DNA of 64,000 nucleotides from assembly GCA_913063035.1 (NCBI GenBank), contig CAJXYS010000006.1, positions 1 through 64,000 of the forward strand, written 5' to 3'. Made by a program: the position numbers and the translations under genes. A model generated the notes under the pieces. The model was not told the DNA's origin. It did not search any database and saw nothing but the letters and a program-made list of their open reading frames with translations. Source of the DNA: an uncultured Maritimibacter sp. GTDB taxonomy: Bacteria; Pseudomonadota; Alphaproteobacteria; Rhodobacterales; Rhodobacteraceae. This document shows positions 26,697 through 36,170 of this stretch, one piece after another; the first letter of the stretch is position 1, and every line of letters begins with the position of its first letter.

Positions 26697-26801
26697 GACG
26701 AGGGACACATCCCCCCTCGCATGCCGCCGGCATGCGCCCTCGTCCTACTGTCCCTGAAACTTCGACGGCCCCGTCGGCGCCATGTCGGCGGGGTCTTTTT
26801 T
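26697..26801 (+). ncRNA. Candidate structured small RNA ending in a terminator
   Basis: A long stem closes GACGAGGG (26697-26704) with CCCTCGTC (26737-26744). Inside it is a second perfect hairpin, GCATGCC with GGCATGC (26719-26735), and a C-rich loop CATCCCCCCTC. A spacer leads to a terminator hairpin and six T. Nothing is encoded on the plus strand in the 690 bases before it, so the terminator does not simply belong to an upstream mRNA. The 5' end is unknown; a promoter around 26610-26660 is possible. Confidence 0.5.
26767..26801 (+). terminator. Rho-independent terminator of the RNA candidate
   Basis: GGCCCCG (26767-26773) pairs with CGGGGTC (26789-26795) including one G-U pair, with a GC-rich loop, followed by six T (26796-26801). 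Confidence 0.85.
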
Positions 26802-27103
26802 CCCTGCCCTGCAAAGCCCAGGACGGTCACAAGCGCCATGGATAATAAGGCAGAATGGGGTACCCCCCGCCAATTCTCCCAGGTTGGCGCGCGGGCAGTT
26901 CATGGCCAGGATATCGAGGGGAATCCTGCCGTATTTTTTTCGATCGAACGACAATACGGCGTAGGGCCGCGCGCATTTGCCCCGGTCGCCTTACGCGGGA
27001 TCTTGCCGGGCATCGCTTGCGTCATGCTGGAAACATGGGATAGTTTCGGAGTGGCACGTTCTTGGCACCTGGCGATGTTATTTCCGCGTGCAGAAAGGCC
27101 GAT

Positions 27104-27838
27104 ATGACGGAAAAACCAACTGTCCTGGTCCTTGATGACGAACGCGAGATCCGAAAGGTTGTCGCGGAGGGCCTGGAAATCGAAGGTTACAATGTCGTTG
27201 AGGCTGGAACGCGGCGGGAACTCGAAGAAATCGTCGCTGAAAAGGATATCAGCCTTTTCCTTCTGGACATAACCATCCCGGATGGCAGCGGCTTGGATAT
27301 CGCGCGCGATCTACGCCGCCAATCCTCGGTCGGAATCATTCTGCTGACCGGCCGGTCCGACGAAACCGACCAGGTCGTCGGGCTGGAACTCGGCGCCGAT
27401 GACTATGTCGGCAAACCGTTCCGCATCCGCGAACTCCGCGCACGGGTCAACTCCGTCTACCGGCGGACCGCCGGCGCGCGCTTCTCGGTCGCGTCGCAGA
27501 GGACCCCGGCGAACGATCCGCACACCGCGGAAACCTTCCGGTTTCACGGGATCAGCCTGACGCCATCGGCGCGCAGCGTGAAGGCCGGGGACGGCACGCC
27601 GATCGAGTTGACCACGATGGAATTCGACGTTCTCGCCTATCTTGCGCGCAACCGCAACCGGGTGCTGTCACGCGACCAGATCATGGATCACGTGCGCGGT
27701 CCGGACTGGGCGGTCTATGACCGCACCGTGGACGGGATCATCAGCCGCCTGCGCCACAAGCTCTATCCCGGCGACGAGGGCGCGGACCGTATCAAGACCA
27801 TTCGCGGTGTCGGCTACATGCTCAGCGTCGAGACCTAG
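27104..27838 (+). CDS. OmpR-family response regulator (orphan)
   Basis: A 244-residue two-component regulator. The receiver domain (residues 1-120) has the acidic pair Asp11-Asp12 in VLDDERE, the phosphoacceptor Asp55 in LFLLDITIPDG, the Thr in LLTGRSD and the Lys in YVGKPF. The winged-helix DNA-binding domain covers ~145-240 ('LTTMEFDVLAYLARNRNRVL', GIISRLRHKL, TIRGVGYML). The pattern resembles TorR-type regulators. No histidine kinase is adjacent on either side, so its partner lies elsewhere. The ATG at 27104 follows AAAGG; an upstream GTG at 27062 is less likely. Confidence 0.93.
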   Translation: MTEKPTVLVLDDEREIRKVVAEGLEIEGYNVVEAGTRRELEEIVAEKDISLFLLDITIPDGSGLDIARDLRRQSSVGIILLTGRSDETDQVVGLELGADDYVGKPFRIRELRARVNSVYRRTAGARFSVASQRTPANDPHTAETFRFHGISLTPSARSVKAGDGTPIELTTMEFDVLAYLARNRNRVLSRDQIMDHVRGPDWAVYDRTVDGIISRLRHKLYPGDEGADRIKTIRGVGYMLSVET

Positions 27839-27885
27839 GGCGCCCCGGGCGGCCTCCGGCGCGCGGGGCGGACCTGGGCGTGCGC

Positions 27886-28374
27886 CTATTCCTCGGCCTC
27901 GTTGGCCGGCTTCGCATTCAGGAGGCCGTACCGCTCCTCGCCCAGCGTCTCGAAGAGGTCGATCTGGGTCTCGAGGTAGTCGATGTGGCCTTCCTCGTCG
28001 GCGATCAGTTCTTCGAAGAGGTTCTTGGTGACGTAGTCGCCCACGCTCTCGCAGTGATTTCGCGCCTCGATGTAGAGCGTGCGGGCCTCGTGCTCGGCGG
28101 CGAGGTCGCAATCGAGCGTCTCGCGCAGCGTCTGGCCGATCCGGAGCGCGTCGAGCTTCTGCAGGTTCGGGTGGCCCTCGAGGAAGATGATCCGCTCGAT
28201 CAGCTTGTCGGCATGGTGCATCTCCTCGATGCTTTCCTCGCGCGACTTGGCGGCCATCCGGCCATAGCCCCAGTCTTCCTGCAGGCGGTAGTGCAACCAG
28301 TACTGGCTGACGGCGGTCAGCTCGCTCCTGAGCGCCTTATTCAGATACTCGACGACTTTCTGATCGCCTTTCAT
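27886..28374 (-). CDS. bfr: Bacterioferritin
   Basis: A 162-residue haem-containing ferritin that stores iron in a 24-mer cage. All ferroxidase ligands are present: Glu18, Glu51, His54, Glu94, Glu127 and His130. The haem-binding Met52 is also present (EEMHHAD). Its first 38 bases overlap the end of the bfd gene, so the two are translationally linked. The start at 28374 (MKGDQK) is the family start. Confidence 0.96.
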   Translation of the reverse strand: MKGDQKVVEYLNKALRSELTAVSQYWLHYRLQEDWGYGRMAAKSREESIEEMHHADKLIERIIFLEGHPNLQKLDALRIGQTLRETLDCDLAAEHEARTLYIEARNHCESVGDYVTKNLFEELIADEEGHIDYLETQIDLFETLGEERYGLLNAKPANEAEE

Positions 28375-28615
28375 GCATGCCTCCTTCGGTGGGCGCGCAG
28401 CGCAGGCTGCGCAGGTTTTCCGGAACCCCGACAGTATCACAGGCACGCATCGTGTCGACGAAGAGCGACAAGCAGCCGCCGCAGTCCGCGCGCTTGCCGA
28501 GCGCGCGGTAGACCTTGCCGGGCGTGATGATCGTGGCCGGGTCGGCGGCGCGCATCCAGTCGACGGCACCCCGGATATCCTTGTCGGTGATGGCCATGCA
28601 GTGGCAGACGATCAT
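28337..28615 (-). CDS. bfd: Bacterioferritin-associated ferredoxin
   Basis: A 92-residue [2Fe-2S] ferredoxin that reduces ferric iron in Bfr to release it. The four cluster cysteines are in IVCHC (Cys4, Cys6) and DCGGC near residue 45-50, the BFD-like Fer2_BFD pattern. The start at 28615 (MIVCHC) gives the expected N-terminus. It is slightly longer than E. coli Bfd (64 residues): the extra C-terminal part is read through the overlapping bfr start region and may be disordered. Overlap with bfr suggests a fixed ratio of the two. Confidence 0.92.
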   Translation of the reverse strand: MIVCHCMAITDKDIRGAVDWMRAADPATIITPGKVYRALGKRADCGGCLSLFVDTMRACDTVGVPENLRSLRCAPTEGGMHERRSESRRVSE

Positions 28616-28676
28616 GGGGCACCTCGCGTCACGCCGCCGGTCCGGGCGGTCGGCTCCGTATGCCGGGCGGGAACCA

Positions 28677-28862
28677 TCACAGCCCGGCCCCGCGTCCGGC
28701 CTCGCGCTCGATCCGGTCCAGCAAGTCCTCGACCATCGCGGCGCTGGCGGGCGGGGCCTGGAAAAGCTCCGCCACGATGTCGCGCCACGGGTCGCCGGCC
28801 GGGCCGGAGGACGGGGCGGGCGATACGGTCTGGCGGGGGCGCTGCTGTTTCTGGCTGTCCAC
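28677..28862 (-). CDS. Small hypothetical protein at head of bfd-bfr operon
   Basis: A 61-codon frame with a GTG start (MDSQKQQRPRQ) and a GGAG site nine bases upstream. The middle is low-complexity Pro/Ala/Gly, but the C-terminal half (DPWRDIVAELFQAP, 'MVEDLLDRIEREAGR') reads as two amphipathic helices. It begins about 24 bases after the operator/promoter region at 28886-28920 and 61 bases before bfd, so it is probably the first gene of the operon. No family recognised; it could be a noncoding leader. Confidence 0.5.
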   Translation of the reverse strand: MDSQKQQRPRQTVSPAPSSGPAGDPWRDIVAELFQAPPASAAMVEDLLDRIEREAGRGAGL

Positions 28863-28885
28863 GATCCGGGCTCCGGCGAGTCTCT

Positions 28886-28920
28886 AGTAATTATCTGATA
28901 GAAACTGTCGGAAAAGTCAA
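28886..28920 (-). promoter_or_regulatory. Promoter with 21-bp dyad operator for bfd-bfr operon
   Basis: On the minus strand a -35-like TTGACT (28920-28915) is followed after a 19-base spacer by -10-like GATAAT (28895-28890). The spacer end and -10 are covered by an imperfect 21-bp dyad AGT-N3-TATC-N-GATA-N3-ACT (28886-28906). An operator in this place would repress the promoter. An iron-responsive factor (Irr, RirA, Fur or IscR class) is likely from the downstream genes, but the motif alone does not tell which. Confidence 0.6.
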
Positions 28921-28981
28921 TCCGGATCGTTTTGCTCGGGATTAGGCCACGGCCGCCGCCGGGGCGGCCGGGCACCGGGTG

Positions 28982-31654
28982 TCATGCGATTTTCCGACAC
29001 TCCCCGCGCGCTTCGGATTTGCCCGGCGTATAGCCGAGGCTCGGCGCGAGCCATGTCTCGACCTCCGCGCGCGTCATGTCCTTGCGCGCCGCGTAATCCG
29101 CGACCTGGTCCTCCCCGATGCGCCCGATGCCGAAATACCGCGCGCCCGGATGGGCGAAGTATAGCCCCGCGACCGCCGCGGCCGGCCACATGGCGCAGGA
29201 TTCGGTCAGGCTGAGCCCGGTATGCTCGGTCGCGGCGAGCATCTCGAACAGCCTGCGCTTCTCGGTGTGATCAGGGCAGGCCGGGTAGCCGGGCGCGGGG
29301 CGGATGCCGCGATAGCGCTCGGCGACCAGATCGGCGTTGTCGAGCGCCTCGTCGGGCGCGTAGCCCCAAAGCCGGCGACGCACGCGCTCGTGCAGCGCCT
29401 CGGCGAAGGCTTCGGCAAAGCGGTCGCCGAGCGCCTGCACGAGGATCGCGTTATAGTCGTCGCCCGCCGCCTTGAAGGCCTCGGCGCGATCATGCACCTC
29501 CGGCCCGGCGGTCACCGCGAAGCCGCCGATCCAGTCCGGCGTGCCGACGGGCGCCACGAAGTCGGCGAGGCACATATGCGCCCTCTCGCCCGACTTGTTG
29601 CCCTGCTGGCGCAGCTGCGGGAAGCGCGTCGCCTCGGTCGTGCGGTCCTCGCCCGTCCAGACGATCACGTCGTCGCCGTCGCGGTTGGCCGGCCAGAGCC
29701 CGACGACGCCACGCGGCGTGAACCAGCGCTCGGCCACGATCCGGTCCAGCATGGCCTGCGCAGTGTCGAAGAGCTCGCGCGCGGTCTGTCCCTTGTCCGG
29801 GTCATCCAGGATCTCGGGGAAGCGTCCGCGCATTTCCCAGGTGGCGAAAAAAGGTCCCCAGTCGATGTAGTCGCGCAGCGTCCCGAGCCCCATGTCGTCG
29901 ATCACCGTCAGCCCCGGCGTCTGCGGCGCCGGCGGTGTATACGCCGCCCAGCCACCGTCGAAGGCGTTGGCGCGGGCCTGCTCGATCGGGGTGGTCGGGC
30001 GGTCGCCGGTCCTGGCGGCGCCGGCGCGTATCTTGTCCTGGTCGTCCCGGATCGCGTCGAGATAGCCCGGGGCCGCGGTCTTCGACAGGAGTTTCGAGAC
30101 CACGCCGACGGCCTTGGACGCGTCATCCACATGGATCACGCCATGGGCATATTCCGGCGCGACCTTCAGCGCGGTGTGTTTCTTGGAGGTTGTCGCGCCC
30201 CCGATCAGGAGCGGGATGTCACAGCCCTGGCGGGTCATTTCCTGGGCCACCTCGACCATCCGGTCGAGCGAGGGCGTGATCAGCCCCGAGAGCCCGATGA
30301 TATCCGCCTTCTCGTCGCGCGCACGGGCAAGGATATCCTCGGTGGGCACCATCACGCCCATGTCCACGACGTCGTAATTGTTGCACTGGAGCACGACGCC
30401 GACGATGTTCTTGCCGATGTCGTGCACATCGCCCTTCACCGTCGCCATCAGCACCTTGCCCTTGGCCGAGGTGTCGCCGGTGCGGCGCTTCTCTTCTTCC
30501 ATGTAGGGCAGGAGATGGGCCACCGCGGCCTTCATCACGCGGGCCGACTTGACCACCTGCGGCAGGAACATCTTGCCCGCGCCGAAGAGATCGCCCACGA
30601 CGTTCATCCCGTCCATGAGCGGCCCCTCGATCACGTCGAGCGGCTTGTCGGCACGCTGGCGCGCTTCCTCGGTGTCCTCGACAACATAGTCGGTGATCCC
30701 GTGGACGAGCGCGTGTTCGAGCCGCTGCTCGACCGCGGCCTCGCGCCACTTGGGGTCTTCCTTTTTCGAGGCCTCGCCCGAGCCCTTGTATTCATCCGCG
30801 ATCTCGAGCAGGCGATCGGTCGCATCGTCACGCCGATTGAGCAGCACATCCTCCACCCGTTCGCGCAGTTCATCGGGGATGTCGTCATAGACGGTGATCT
30901 GCCCGGCATTGACGATGGCCATGTCCATGCCCAGCGGGATCGCGTGGTAGAGAAAGGCGGAATGCATCGCCTCGCGCACGGCATTGTTGCCGCGGAAGCT
31001 GAAGGACACGTTCGACAACCCGCCCGAGACATGGGCGTGCGGCATCGCCGCCTTGATCATGCGCGTCGCCTCGAAGAAGGCATTGGCGTAGTCGTTATGC
31101 GCCTCGATGCCGGTGGCGACGGCGAAGATGTTCGGATCGAAGATGATATCCCAGGGATCGAAGCCGGCCCGGTCCGTCAGCAGGTCGTAGGACCGCTTGC
31201 AGATCTCGAACTTGTGCGCGGCGGTCTCGGCCTGGCCCTGCTCGTCGAAGGCCATCACCACGACGGCCGCGCCGTAGCGGCGGATGATCCGCGCCTGGCG
31301 CAGGAACTCCGCCTCGCCCTCCTTGAGCGAGATGGAGTTCACCACCGACCGGCCCTGCACGCATTTCAGCCCGGCCTCGATCACCTCGAATTTCGAGCTG
31401 TCGATCATGACGGGCACACGGCTGATGTCGGGCTCCGAGGCGATGAGGTTCAGGAAGGTCGTCATTGCCTGCGCCGAGTCGAGCAGCCCCTCGTCCATGT
31501 TGACGTCGATGATCTGGGCGCCGTTCTCGACCTGGCTGCGCGCGACGTCCAGCGCTGCGGCGTAGTCGCCCTCCATGATCAGCTTCTTGAACCTGGCCGA
31601 GCCGGTGACGTTGGTCCGTTCGCCGATATTGATGAAGCCTGCACTGCCGGTCAT
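28982..31654 (-). CDS. metH: Methionine synthase, folate/B12/activation part (split MetH)
   Basis: This 890-residue protein is MetH without its first domain. In order: pterin-binding domain (~1-260, starts [13 protein letters not shown]), cobalamin cap (~290-380, '[32 protein letters not shown]' spans the junction, shown in part), B12-binding domain with the cobalt-ligand motif [10 protein letters not shown] (~420), and the SAM-dependent activation domain (~560-880, with [10 protein letters not shown] and TESCAMWP). Start 31654 overlaps the homocysteine-domain gene by four bases, so together they rebuild MetH. The region upstream of 31654 in the same frame is not homologous and belongs to the other gene. 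Confidence 0.95.
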   Translation of the reverse strand: MTGSAGFINIGERTNVTGSARFKKLIMEGDYAAALDVARSQVENGAQIIDVNMDEGLLDSAQAMTTFLNLIASEPDISRVPVMIDSSKFEVIEAGLKCVQGRSVVNSISLKEGEAEFLRQARIIRRYGAAVVVMAFDEQGQAETAAHKFEICKRSYDLLTDRAGFDPWDIIFDPNIFAVATGIEAHNDYANAFFEATRMIKAAMPHAHVSGGLSNVSFSFRGNNAVREAMHSAFLYHAIPLGMDMAIVNAGQITVYDDIPDELRERVEDVLLNRRDDATDRLLEIADEYKGSGEASKKEDPKWREAAVEQRLEHALVHGITDYVVEDTEEARQRADKPLDVIEGPLMDGMNVVGDLFGAGKMFLPQVVKSARVMKAAVAHLLPYMEEEKRRTGDTSAKGKVLMATVKGDVHDIGKNIVGVVLQCNNYDVVDMGVMVPTEDILARARDEKADIIGLSGLITPSLDRMVEVAQEMTRQGCDIPLLIGGATTSKKHTALKVAPEYAHGVIHVDDASKAVGVVSKLLSKTAAPGYLDAIRDDQDKIRAGAARTGDRPTTPIEQARANAFDGGWAAYTPPAPQTPGLTVIDDMGLGTLRDYIDWGPFFATWEMRGRFPEILDDPDKGQTARELFDTAQAMLDRIVAERWFTPRGVVGLWPANRDGDDVIVWTGEDRTTEATRFPQLRQQGNKSGERAHMCLADFVAPVGTPDWIGGFAVTAGPEVHDRAEAFKAAGDDYNAILVQALGDRFAEAFAEALHERVRRRLWGYAPDEALDNADLVAERYRGIRPAPGYPACPDHTEKRRLFEMLAATEHTGLSLTESCAMWPAAAVAGLYFAHPGARYFGIGRIGEDQVADYAARKDMTRAEVETWLAPSLGYTPGKSEARGECRKIA

Positions 31655-32706
31655 GCCGCGCTCCCCGCTTCGAAGAGCTCGAGCCCGCTGAGCCGCATCC
31701 GGTCGACCCGGTCGGGCACCCGGCGCGGCGCCTTGCCCTCCACCGCGCGGGCAATGGCGGCGATATGATCGGGCGTGGTCCCGCAGCAGCCGCCGACGAT
31801 GTTCACGAGCCCCGCCTCGGCCCATTCGCCCAGATGCGCCGCGGTCTCTTCGGGTGTCTCGTCGTAGCCGCCCATCTCGTTCGGCAGCCCGGCATTCGGA
31901 TAGGCGCTGACCCGCGTGTCGGCCACCTCGGCGAGCGTACGGACGTGCTGGCGCATCTCGCCCGCGCCAAGCGCACAGTTCAGCCCGACCGAGAACGGCC
32001 GCGCATGCATCACCGACGCCCAGAAGGCTTCGGGCGTCTGGCCGGTCAGCGTCCGGCCCGAACGATCGGTGATCGTGCCAGAGATCATCAGCGGCGGCAC
32101 CGCGAGCCCCTCGTCGCGCAGGGTCTCGATGGCGAAGATCGCGGCCTTGGCGTTCAGCGTGTCGAAGATCGTCTCGACGAGGATCAGGTCGCAGCCCGCC
32201 TCGACCAGCGCGCGCGCGGCCTCGCCATAGGCGGCCGCCAGGTCATCGAAGGTCACGGCACGGTAACCGGGGTCGTTGACGTCCGGGCTGATGCTGGCGG
32301 TCTGGTTCGTCGGGCCGATCCCGCCCGCGACCCAGCGCGGCCGTTCCGGCGTCGCGGCGGCGTCGGCGGCTTCCCGCGCCAGCCGCACGCTCTCGCGGTT
32401 CATCTCGCCGACGAGCGACTCCATGCCGTAATCGGCCTGGCTGATCGCGTTCGCGCCGAAGGTGTTGGTGCAGAGAATGTCCGCCCCGGCCTCCAGGAAG
32501 GCCGCGTGAATGTCGCGGATCATCCCGGGCTGGGTAAGGCTCAGCAATTCGTTGTTGCCCCCGACATCGCCCGGATGATCCCGAAAGCGCTCCCCCCGAT
32601 AGGCCGCCTCGTCGGGACGCTCCTGCTGGATCATCGTCCCCATGGCCCCGTCCAGGACGAGGATACGGTCGGCGCAATGGGCGGATATGTCTCCGGTCCC
32701 GGTCAT
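31651..32706 (-). CDS. metH: Methionine synthase, homocysteine-binding part (split MetH)
   Basis: A 351-residue betaine/homocysteine methyltransferase-like domain equal to the N-terminal module of MetH. Zinc ligands are in [10 protein letters not shown] (~residue 245) and [11 protein letters not shown] (~310). The N-terminal [11 protein letters not shown] and NTFGAN blocks are typical. I choose the Met at 32706 because AAAGGGG lies eight bases upstream; a Met at 32724 adds six residues but has no good ribosome site. It is the upstream member of a two-gene metH operon (ATGA overlap). Confidence 0.95.
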   Translation of the reverse strand: MTGTGDISAHCADRILVLDGAMGTMIQQERPDEAAYRGERFRDHPGDVGGNNELLSLTQPGMIRDIHAAFLEAGADILCTNTFGANAISQADYGMESLVGEMNRESVRLAREAADAAATPERPRWVAGGIGPTNQTASISPDVNDPGYRAVTFDDLAAAYGEAARALVEAGCDLILVETIFDTLNAKAAIFAIETLRDEGLAVPPLMISGTITDRSGRTLTGQTPEAFWASVMHARPFSVGLNCALGAGEMRQHVRTLAEVADTRVSAYPNAGLPNEMGGYDETPEETAAHLGEWAEAGLVNIVGGCCGTTPDHIAAIARAVEGKAPRRVPDRVDRMRLSGLELFEAGSAA

Positions 32707-32738
32707 CGAGAAAACCCCTTTCATGCTGTGGGCTCGTT

Positions 32739-32756
32739 GTTTCGATACATCGAAAC
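32739..32756. promoter_or_regulatory. Perfect 18-bp palindrome in the metH leader
   Basis: GTTTCGAT-AC-ATCGAAAC lies 33 bases upstream of the chosen metH start. It may be the operator of a methionine- or SAH-responsive repressor (the ArsR-type SahR is one candidate) or an RNA hairpin near the ribosome site. I did not recognise a SAM or SAH riboswitch core here. Confidence 0.5.
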
Positions 32757-32818
32757 GACAGGCGATAAAAAGGGGGAGTCGCGTGCAAACCTGACTATTT
32801 CGTCAAATTTTTCAAGTA

Positions 32819-32839
32819 TTTATGAGACCGCCTCATAAA
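32819..32839. other. Inverted repeat TTTATGAG / CTCATAAA between ftsH and metH
   Basis: A perfect 8-bp repeat with a 5-base loop lies 113 bases upstream of the metH start and 40 bases upstream of the end of ftsH, in the gap between genes. No U tract follows on either strand, so it is more likely a protein-binding dyad than a terminator. Confidence 0.45.
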
Positions 32840-32878
32840 CATGATTAGTTTGCTTCACGAAACAGACCGCGCGCGGGA

Positions 32879-34741
32879 TCAGGGCGCAGCAGCGGCCGTG
32901 GCCGACTCCGGGTCGAGACAGCGCCGGATCTCTTCGAAATCGAGCACTTCCTTTTCCTCGAGCGCGGCGATCAGGCTGGCGACTTCGTCGGCATGGGCCG
33001 CCAGGGTCGCCGTCGCCTCTTCCTCGGCCGCGCTGAGCAGCGACATGACCGCGCGGTCGACCTGCGCGGCGGTCTGTTCGGCGTGGATGCGCGGCATGGC
33101 CATGCTGCGCCCGAGAAACGGGTGATCCTCGTTCTGGCGCAGATCTATGGGTCCGATCTCGGGATCCATGCCCCAGCGTCCGACCATCGACCGCGCAAGC
33201 TGCGTCGCCCGTTTGATGTCGTCGTCGGCACCCGAGCTGACGGTGCCGATCAGCTGCTTCTCGGCGGCGCGACCGGCCAGCAGCGTCACGATCTGCGCGC
33301 GCAGGTAGTCCTCGGGAAGGGTATGGCGTTCCTCTTCGCTCAGCATATGCGTGCCGCCGAGGCTGCGGCCGCGCGGAATGATCGTCACCTTGTAGAGTGT
33401 GTCCGCACCCGGCGTGTAATAGGCCACCGCCGCATGGCCGGCCTCGTGCACGGCGAGGCGGTGATGCTCCTCGGGCTGGATGGCCAGCGTACGGACCGTG
33501 CCCATCATCACCTTGTCGCGGGCATCCTGCAGGTCCGCCCCCGTGATCTGCGCGCCGCCGCGCCGCGCGGCCGAGATCGCCGCCTCGTTCAGCAGGTTCT
33601 TCAGATCGGCCCCCGAGAAGCCGGGCGTCCCGGCGGCGATCGCGTCGAGACCGGCATCCCCGGCCAGCGGCAGCTTCCGGGCATGTATGCCCAGGATCTC
33701 GCGCCGCGCCTCGCGGTCCGGCAGGTTCAGCGTCACGTGCCGGTCGAAGCGGCCGGGGCGCAGCAGCGCGGGATCCAGCACGTCGGGACGGTTCGTGGCC
33801 GCCAGAACCACGACCGCCTCGCGCTCGCCGAACCCGTCGAGTTCGGCCAGGATCTGGTTCAGCGTCTGTTCGCGCTCGTCATGCCCGCCGCCGAGCCCCG
33901 TGCCGCGCGTCCGGCCGATACTGTCGAGCTCGTCGATGAAGATGATCGCGGGCGCCGCCTTGCGGGCCGCCTCGAAGAGCTTGCGCACCCGCCCCGCACC
34001 GACGCCGACGAAGACCTCGATGAATTCCGAGCCCGAGGTCGAGAAGAAGGGCACGTCGGCCTCGCCGGCGAGCGCCTTGGCCAGAAGCGTCTTGCCGGTG
34101 CCCGGCGGTCCCATCAACAACACCCCGTGCGGCGCCTCGGCGCCGACGCGGTGAAACCGGTCGGGTTCGCGCAGGAAATCCACCAGTTCGGACACCTCGC
34201 GCTTGACCTCGTCCTGACCGGCGACGTCGTCGAAGGTGACCCGCTGCCGGCGCTCGGTCGGCTTGGAAAACCGGCCCGAGAACAGGTTGCCCGGACCGCG
34301 TGCGCCCCCGAGCCCGCCCGTCATGCGGCTGTTGAGCCAGATGATGGCCCCGAAGATCAGCAGCCAGGGCAGCAGGTAGGTCAGGATCGACACGCCTTCC
34401 GGCGCCCGGGCGGTGATCTCGACCCCGCGGTCCTCGAGCGTGGCCAGAAGGCTCTCGCCGTCCTGCACCGGCAGAACCGCGCGATACGCGACGCTGTCGG
34501 CCGCGCCGGGCGTGCCTATGGTGACGGTGATCTCGTGTTCCGCGATCACCGCGGCCGAGACGTCCCGCTCGCGGATGATCTCCTTCATCGCGCTGTAGGA
34601 CACGGTCTCGGTGCTCGGGCCGGTATCGGCCAGGAAGATCGAGAGAAGCGACAGGAGCACCGCCAGCCAGAGCACCAGCATCACCCAGCTGCCCGGCTTC
34701 TCGGGCGGCGTGGAGCCGGGCGGTGGCGGTGTCTCTGGCAT
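32879..34741 (-). CDS. ftsH: ATP-dependent zinc metalloprotease FtsH
   Basis: A 620-residue membrane AAA protease. Transmembrane helices are at about residues 18-38 and 115-135 with a short periplasmic domain between. The AAA module has Walker A GPPGTGKT (~210), Walker B '[11 protein letters not shown]' (~265) and the second region of homology [19 protein letters not shown] (~315). The zinc site is HEAGH (~435), with a later Asp in [11 protein letters not shown]. It degrades membrane and short-lived regulatory proteins. Its periplasmic segment differs from the usual alphaproteobacterial FtsH and it lacks the common tilS neighbour, so it may be a second paralogue. Confidence 0.95.
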   Translation of the reverse strand: MPETPPPPGSTPPEKPGSWVMLVLWLAVLLSLLSIFLADTGPSTETVSYSAMKEIIRERDVSAAVIAEHEITVTIGTPGAADSVAYRAVLPVQDGESLLATLEDRGVEITARAPEGVSILTYLLPWLLIFGAIIWLNSRMTGGLGGARGPGNLFSGRFSKPTERRQRVTFDDVAGQDEVKREVSELVDFLREPDRFHRVGAEAPHGVLLMGPPGTGKTLLAKALAGEADVPFFSTSGSEFIEVFVGVGAGRVRKLFEAARKAAPAIIFIDELDSIGRTRGTGLGGGHDEREQTLNQILAELDGFGEREAVVVLAATNRPDVLDPALLRPGRFDRHVTLNLPDREARREILGIHARKLPLAGDAGLDAIAAGTPGFSGADLKNLLNEAAISAARRGGAQITGADLQDARDKVMMGTVRTLAIQPEEHHRLAVHEAGHAAVAYYTPGADTLYKVTIIPRGRSLGGTHMLSEEERHTLPEDYLRAQIVTLLAGRAAEKQLIGTVSSGADDDIKRATQLARSMVGRWGMDPEIGPIDLRQNEDHPFLGRSMAMPRIHAEQTAAQVDRAVMSLLSAAEEEATATLAAHADEVASLIAALEEKEVLDFEEIRRCLDPESATAAAAP

Positions 34742-34980
34742 CTGCCTCTCCTCGGAACACGCGTATCAGGCCGAGGCAAGCCTGCCCGCGGCCCAATGTC
34801 AACGCCGTGGGCTAGCCTCCGCCTCCCGTCGCACGCGCCGATCCGGGGGGAACGCGACCGGGCCGGACAATTTTGGAAAAGATACTTTACCAATTTCCGC
34901 CAAAGCGCCTAGTATGGGCGGGCGAAGCCGGCGCAGCGCCCCTGGCGCGGGCCAGCTTCCGTATTGATAGGGAGGATATC

Positions 34981-36081
34981 ATGACAGACAAACCGACCAC
35001 ACGCCGTGGCGCGCTCCGCACGCTTGCCGGGGCCGGTGCCGCGACGCTTGCCGCGCCGCATATCGCCGGCGCGCAGGCGAACGGCACCACCTGGAAAATC
35101 CAGACATCCTGGCCGGGCGGCGCCGGCCTCCAGATCTTCAAGGACTGGTGCGCCACCATCGCCGAGAAGACCGGCGGCGAACTGGCCTTCCAGCCCTTCG
35201 GCGCCAACGACGTCGTGGGCGACTTCCAGCTCTATGACGCCGTGAAGAACGGCGTGCTGGACGCTGTGAACCCCTTCACCATCTACGCCCAGGGCATCAT
35301 TCCCGCCGCCACCTTCCTGACCAGCTATCCGCTGGGCATGCGCAACCCGCATGAATGGGACGTGTTCTACTACGGCCTCGGCGGCATCGACATCGCGCGC
35401 GAGCTCTACGCCGCGCAGGGCATGCATTTCGTGGGCCCGGTCCATCACGGCCCGAACATCATCCACTCCAAGGTTCCGATCCGCTCGGTCGACGACTTCC
35501 GCGGACGCAAGATGCGCCTGCCGGGCGGCATGGTCGCCGAAGTCTTCAACGAGATCGGCGCCGAAACCACGGTTCTGCCGGGCTCGGAAATCTTCCCGGC
35601 GCTGGAAAAGGGCACCATCGACGTGGCCGACTACGTGGGTCCGGCGGTGAACTACGCGCTCGGCTTCAGCCAGGTGACGAGCTACATCTCGATGGGCCCT
35701 CCGGGCTTCATGTCGCTCTACCAGCCGGTCGACCTCATGGACATCACCGTGTCCCAGTCGAGCTGGGACGCGCTGAGCCCCGAAATGCAGCAGTTCGTCG
35801 AGATGGAAACCCATGTCTACTCGGACATGCACCATGCCGCGATCCAGCAGGCCGACCAGGAAGCCTGGGCGAAGTTCGAGGCCGATGGCACCGAGGTCAC
35901 GCGCCTCAGCCAGGACGACGTCGAACTGATGACCGACATCGCGGTGCCGATCTGGTTCAAATACGCCAACCGCGACCCGAACGCGGCCCGCGTGTTCAAG
36001 ATCCAGCTCGACTACATGATGTCCGGGTCGCTCGGATATGTCGATCCGATGCAGATCGAGGGCCTGGAACTCAAGCTCTGA
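34981..36081 (+). CDS. dctP: TRAP transporter solute-binding protein (DctP family, twin-arginine leader)
   Basis: A 366-residue binding protein with a Tat-type leader (TTRRGALRTLAGAGAATLAAP, then AGA/AQA cleavage). It resembles the TakP subgroup that binds 2-oxo acids or lactate as dimers: 'IQTSWPGGAGLQIFKDW' near residue 37, ALEKGTIDVADYVGPAVNYALG near 205 and YQPVDLMDI near 245. The substrate-binding Arg lies in FRGRKMRLPGGM near residue 175. A strong GGGAGG site precedes the ATG. A 12-bp hairpin follows the gene before the permease. Substrate is an inference from subfamily. Confidence 0.93.
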   Translation: MTDKPTTRRGALRTLAGAGAATLAAPHIAGAQANGTTWKIQTSWPGGAGLQIFKDWCATIAEKTGGELAFQPFGANDVVGDFQLYDAVKNGVLDAVNPFTIYAQGIIPAATFLTSYPLGMRNPHEWDVFYYGLGGIDIARELYAAQGMHFVGPVHHGPNIIHSKVPIRSVDDFRGRKMRLPGGMVAEVFNEIGAETTVLPGSEIFPALEKGTIDVADYVGPAVNYALGFSQVTSYISMGPPGFMSLYQPVDLMDITVSQSSWDALSPEMQQFVEMETHVYSDMHHAAIQQADQEAWAKFEADGTEVTRLSQDDVELMTDIAVPIWFKYANRDPNAARVFKIQLDYMMSGSLGYVDPMQIEGLELKL

Positions 36082-36108
36082 CGGCATAGCCCACGGGGCG
36101 CCGTCGTT

Positions 36109-36137
36109 CCGCCGTCCGGCCGTGTGCCGGGCGGCGG
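36109..36137 (+). other. Intercistronic hairpin after TRAP binding-protein gene
   Basis: CCGCCGTCCGGC (36109-36120) pairs with GCCGGGCGGCGG (36126-36137), with one G-U pair and a 5-base loop. There is no U tract, so it is more likely an RNA-stabilising or partial-stop element raising binding-protein mRNA over permease mRNA. Confidence 0.75.
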
Positions 36138-36170
36138 CACCTTATCAAACGGAACAGACAGGACACAGAG

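Larger units (their letters stand above)
26418..27103. other. 686-bp intergenic region with H-NS promoter and RNA candidate
   Basis: This divergent region is the least GC-rich in the window near 26440-26500. It contains a perfect 14-bp palindrome GTTTCGCGCGAAAC (26534-26547), about 117 bp upstream of the H-NS start, and a structured RNA candidate ending in a terminator at 26801. Beyond 26802 only the response-regulator promoter region is expected. Several short frames exist, but none has protein-like composition with a ribosome site. Confidence 0.6.

Noticed and set aside
26721..27107. Open frame of about 128 codons leading into the response regulator
   Set aside because: It spans the terminator of the RNA candidate, has no ribosome site or domain, and overlaps the promoter of the regulator.
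28337..28975. Extended frame in front of bfd
   Set aside because: Only the last 92 codons match Bfd; the upstream part is Arg/Pro-rich, overlaps the operon promoter and dyad, and lacks a ribosome site.
32725..32878. SAM-II, SAH or cobalamin riboswitch upstream of split metH
   Set aside because: The gap is only about 150 bases and I saw no cobalamin box, SAM-II or SAH core; only two palindromes are visible. A covariance search would settle it.
34742..34980. Possible regulatory RNA between ftsH and the second TRAP operon
   Set aside because: The 239-bp divergent gap shows only an A/T-rich patch near 34870-34910 fitting a promoter; no stable structure was found.
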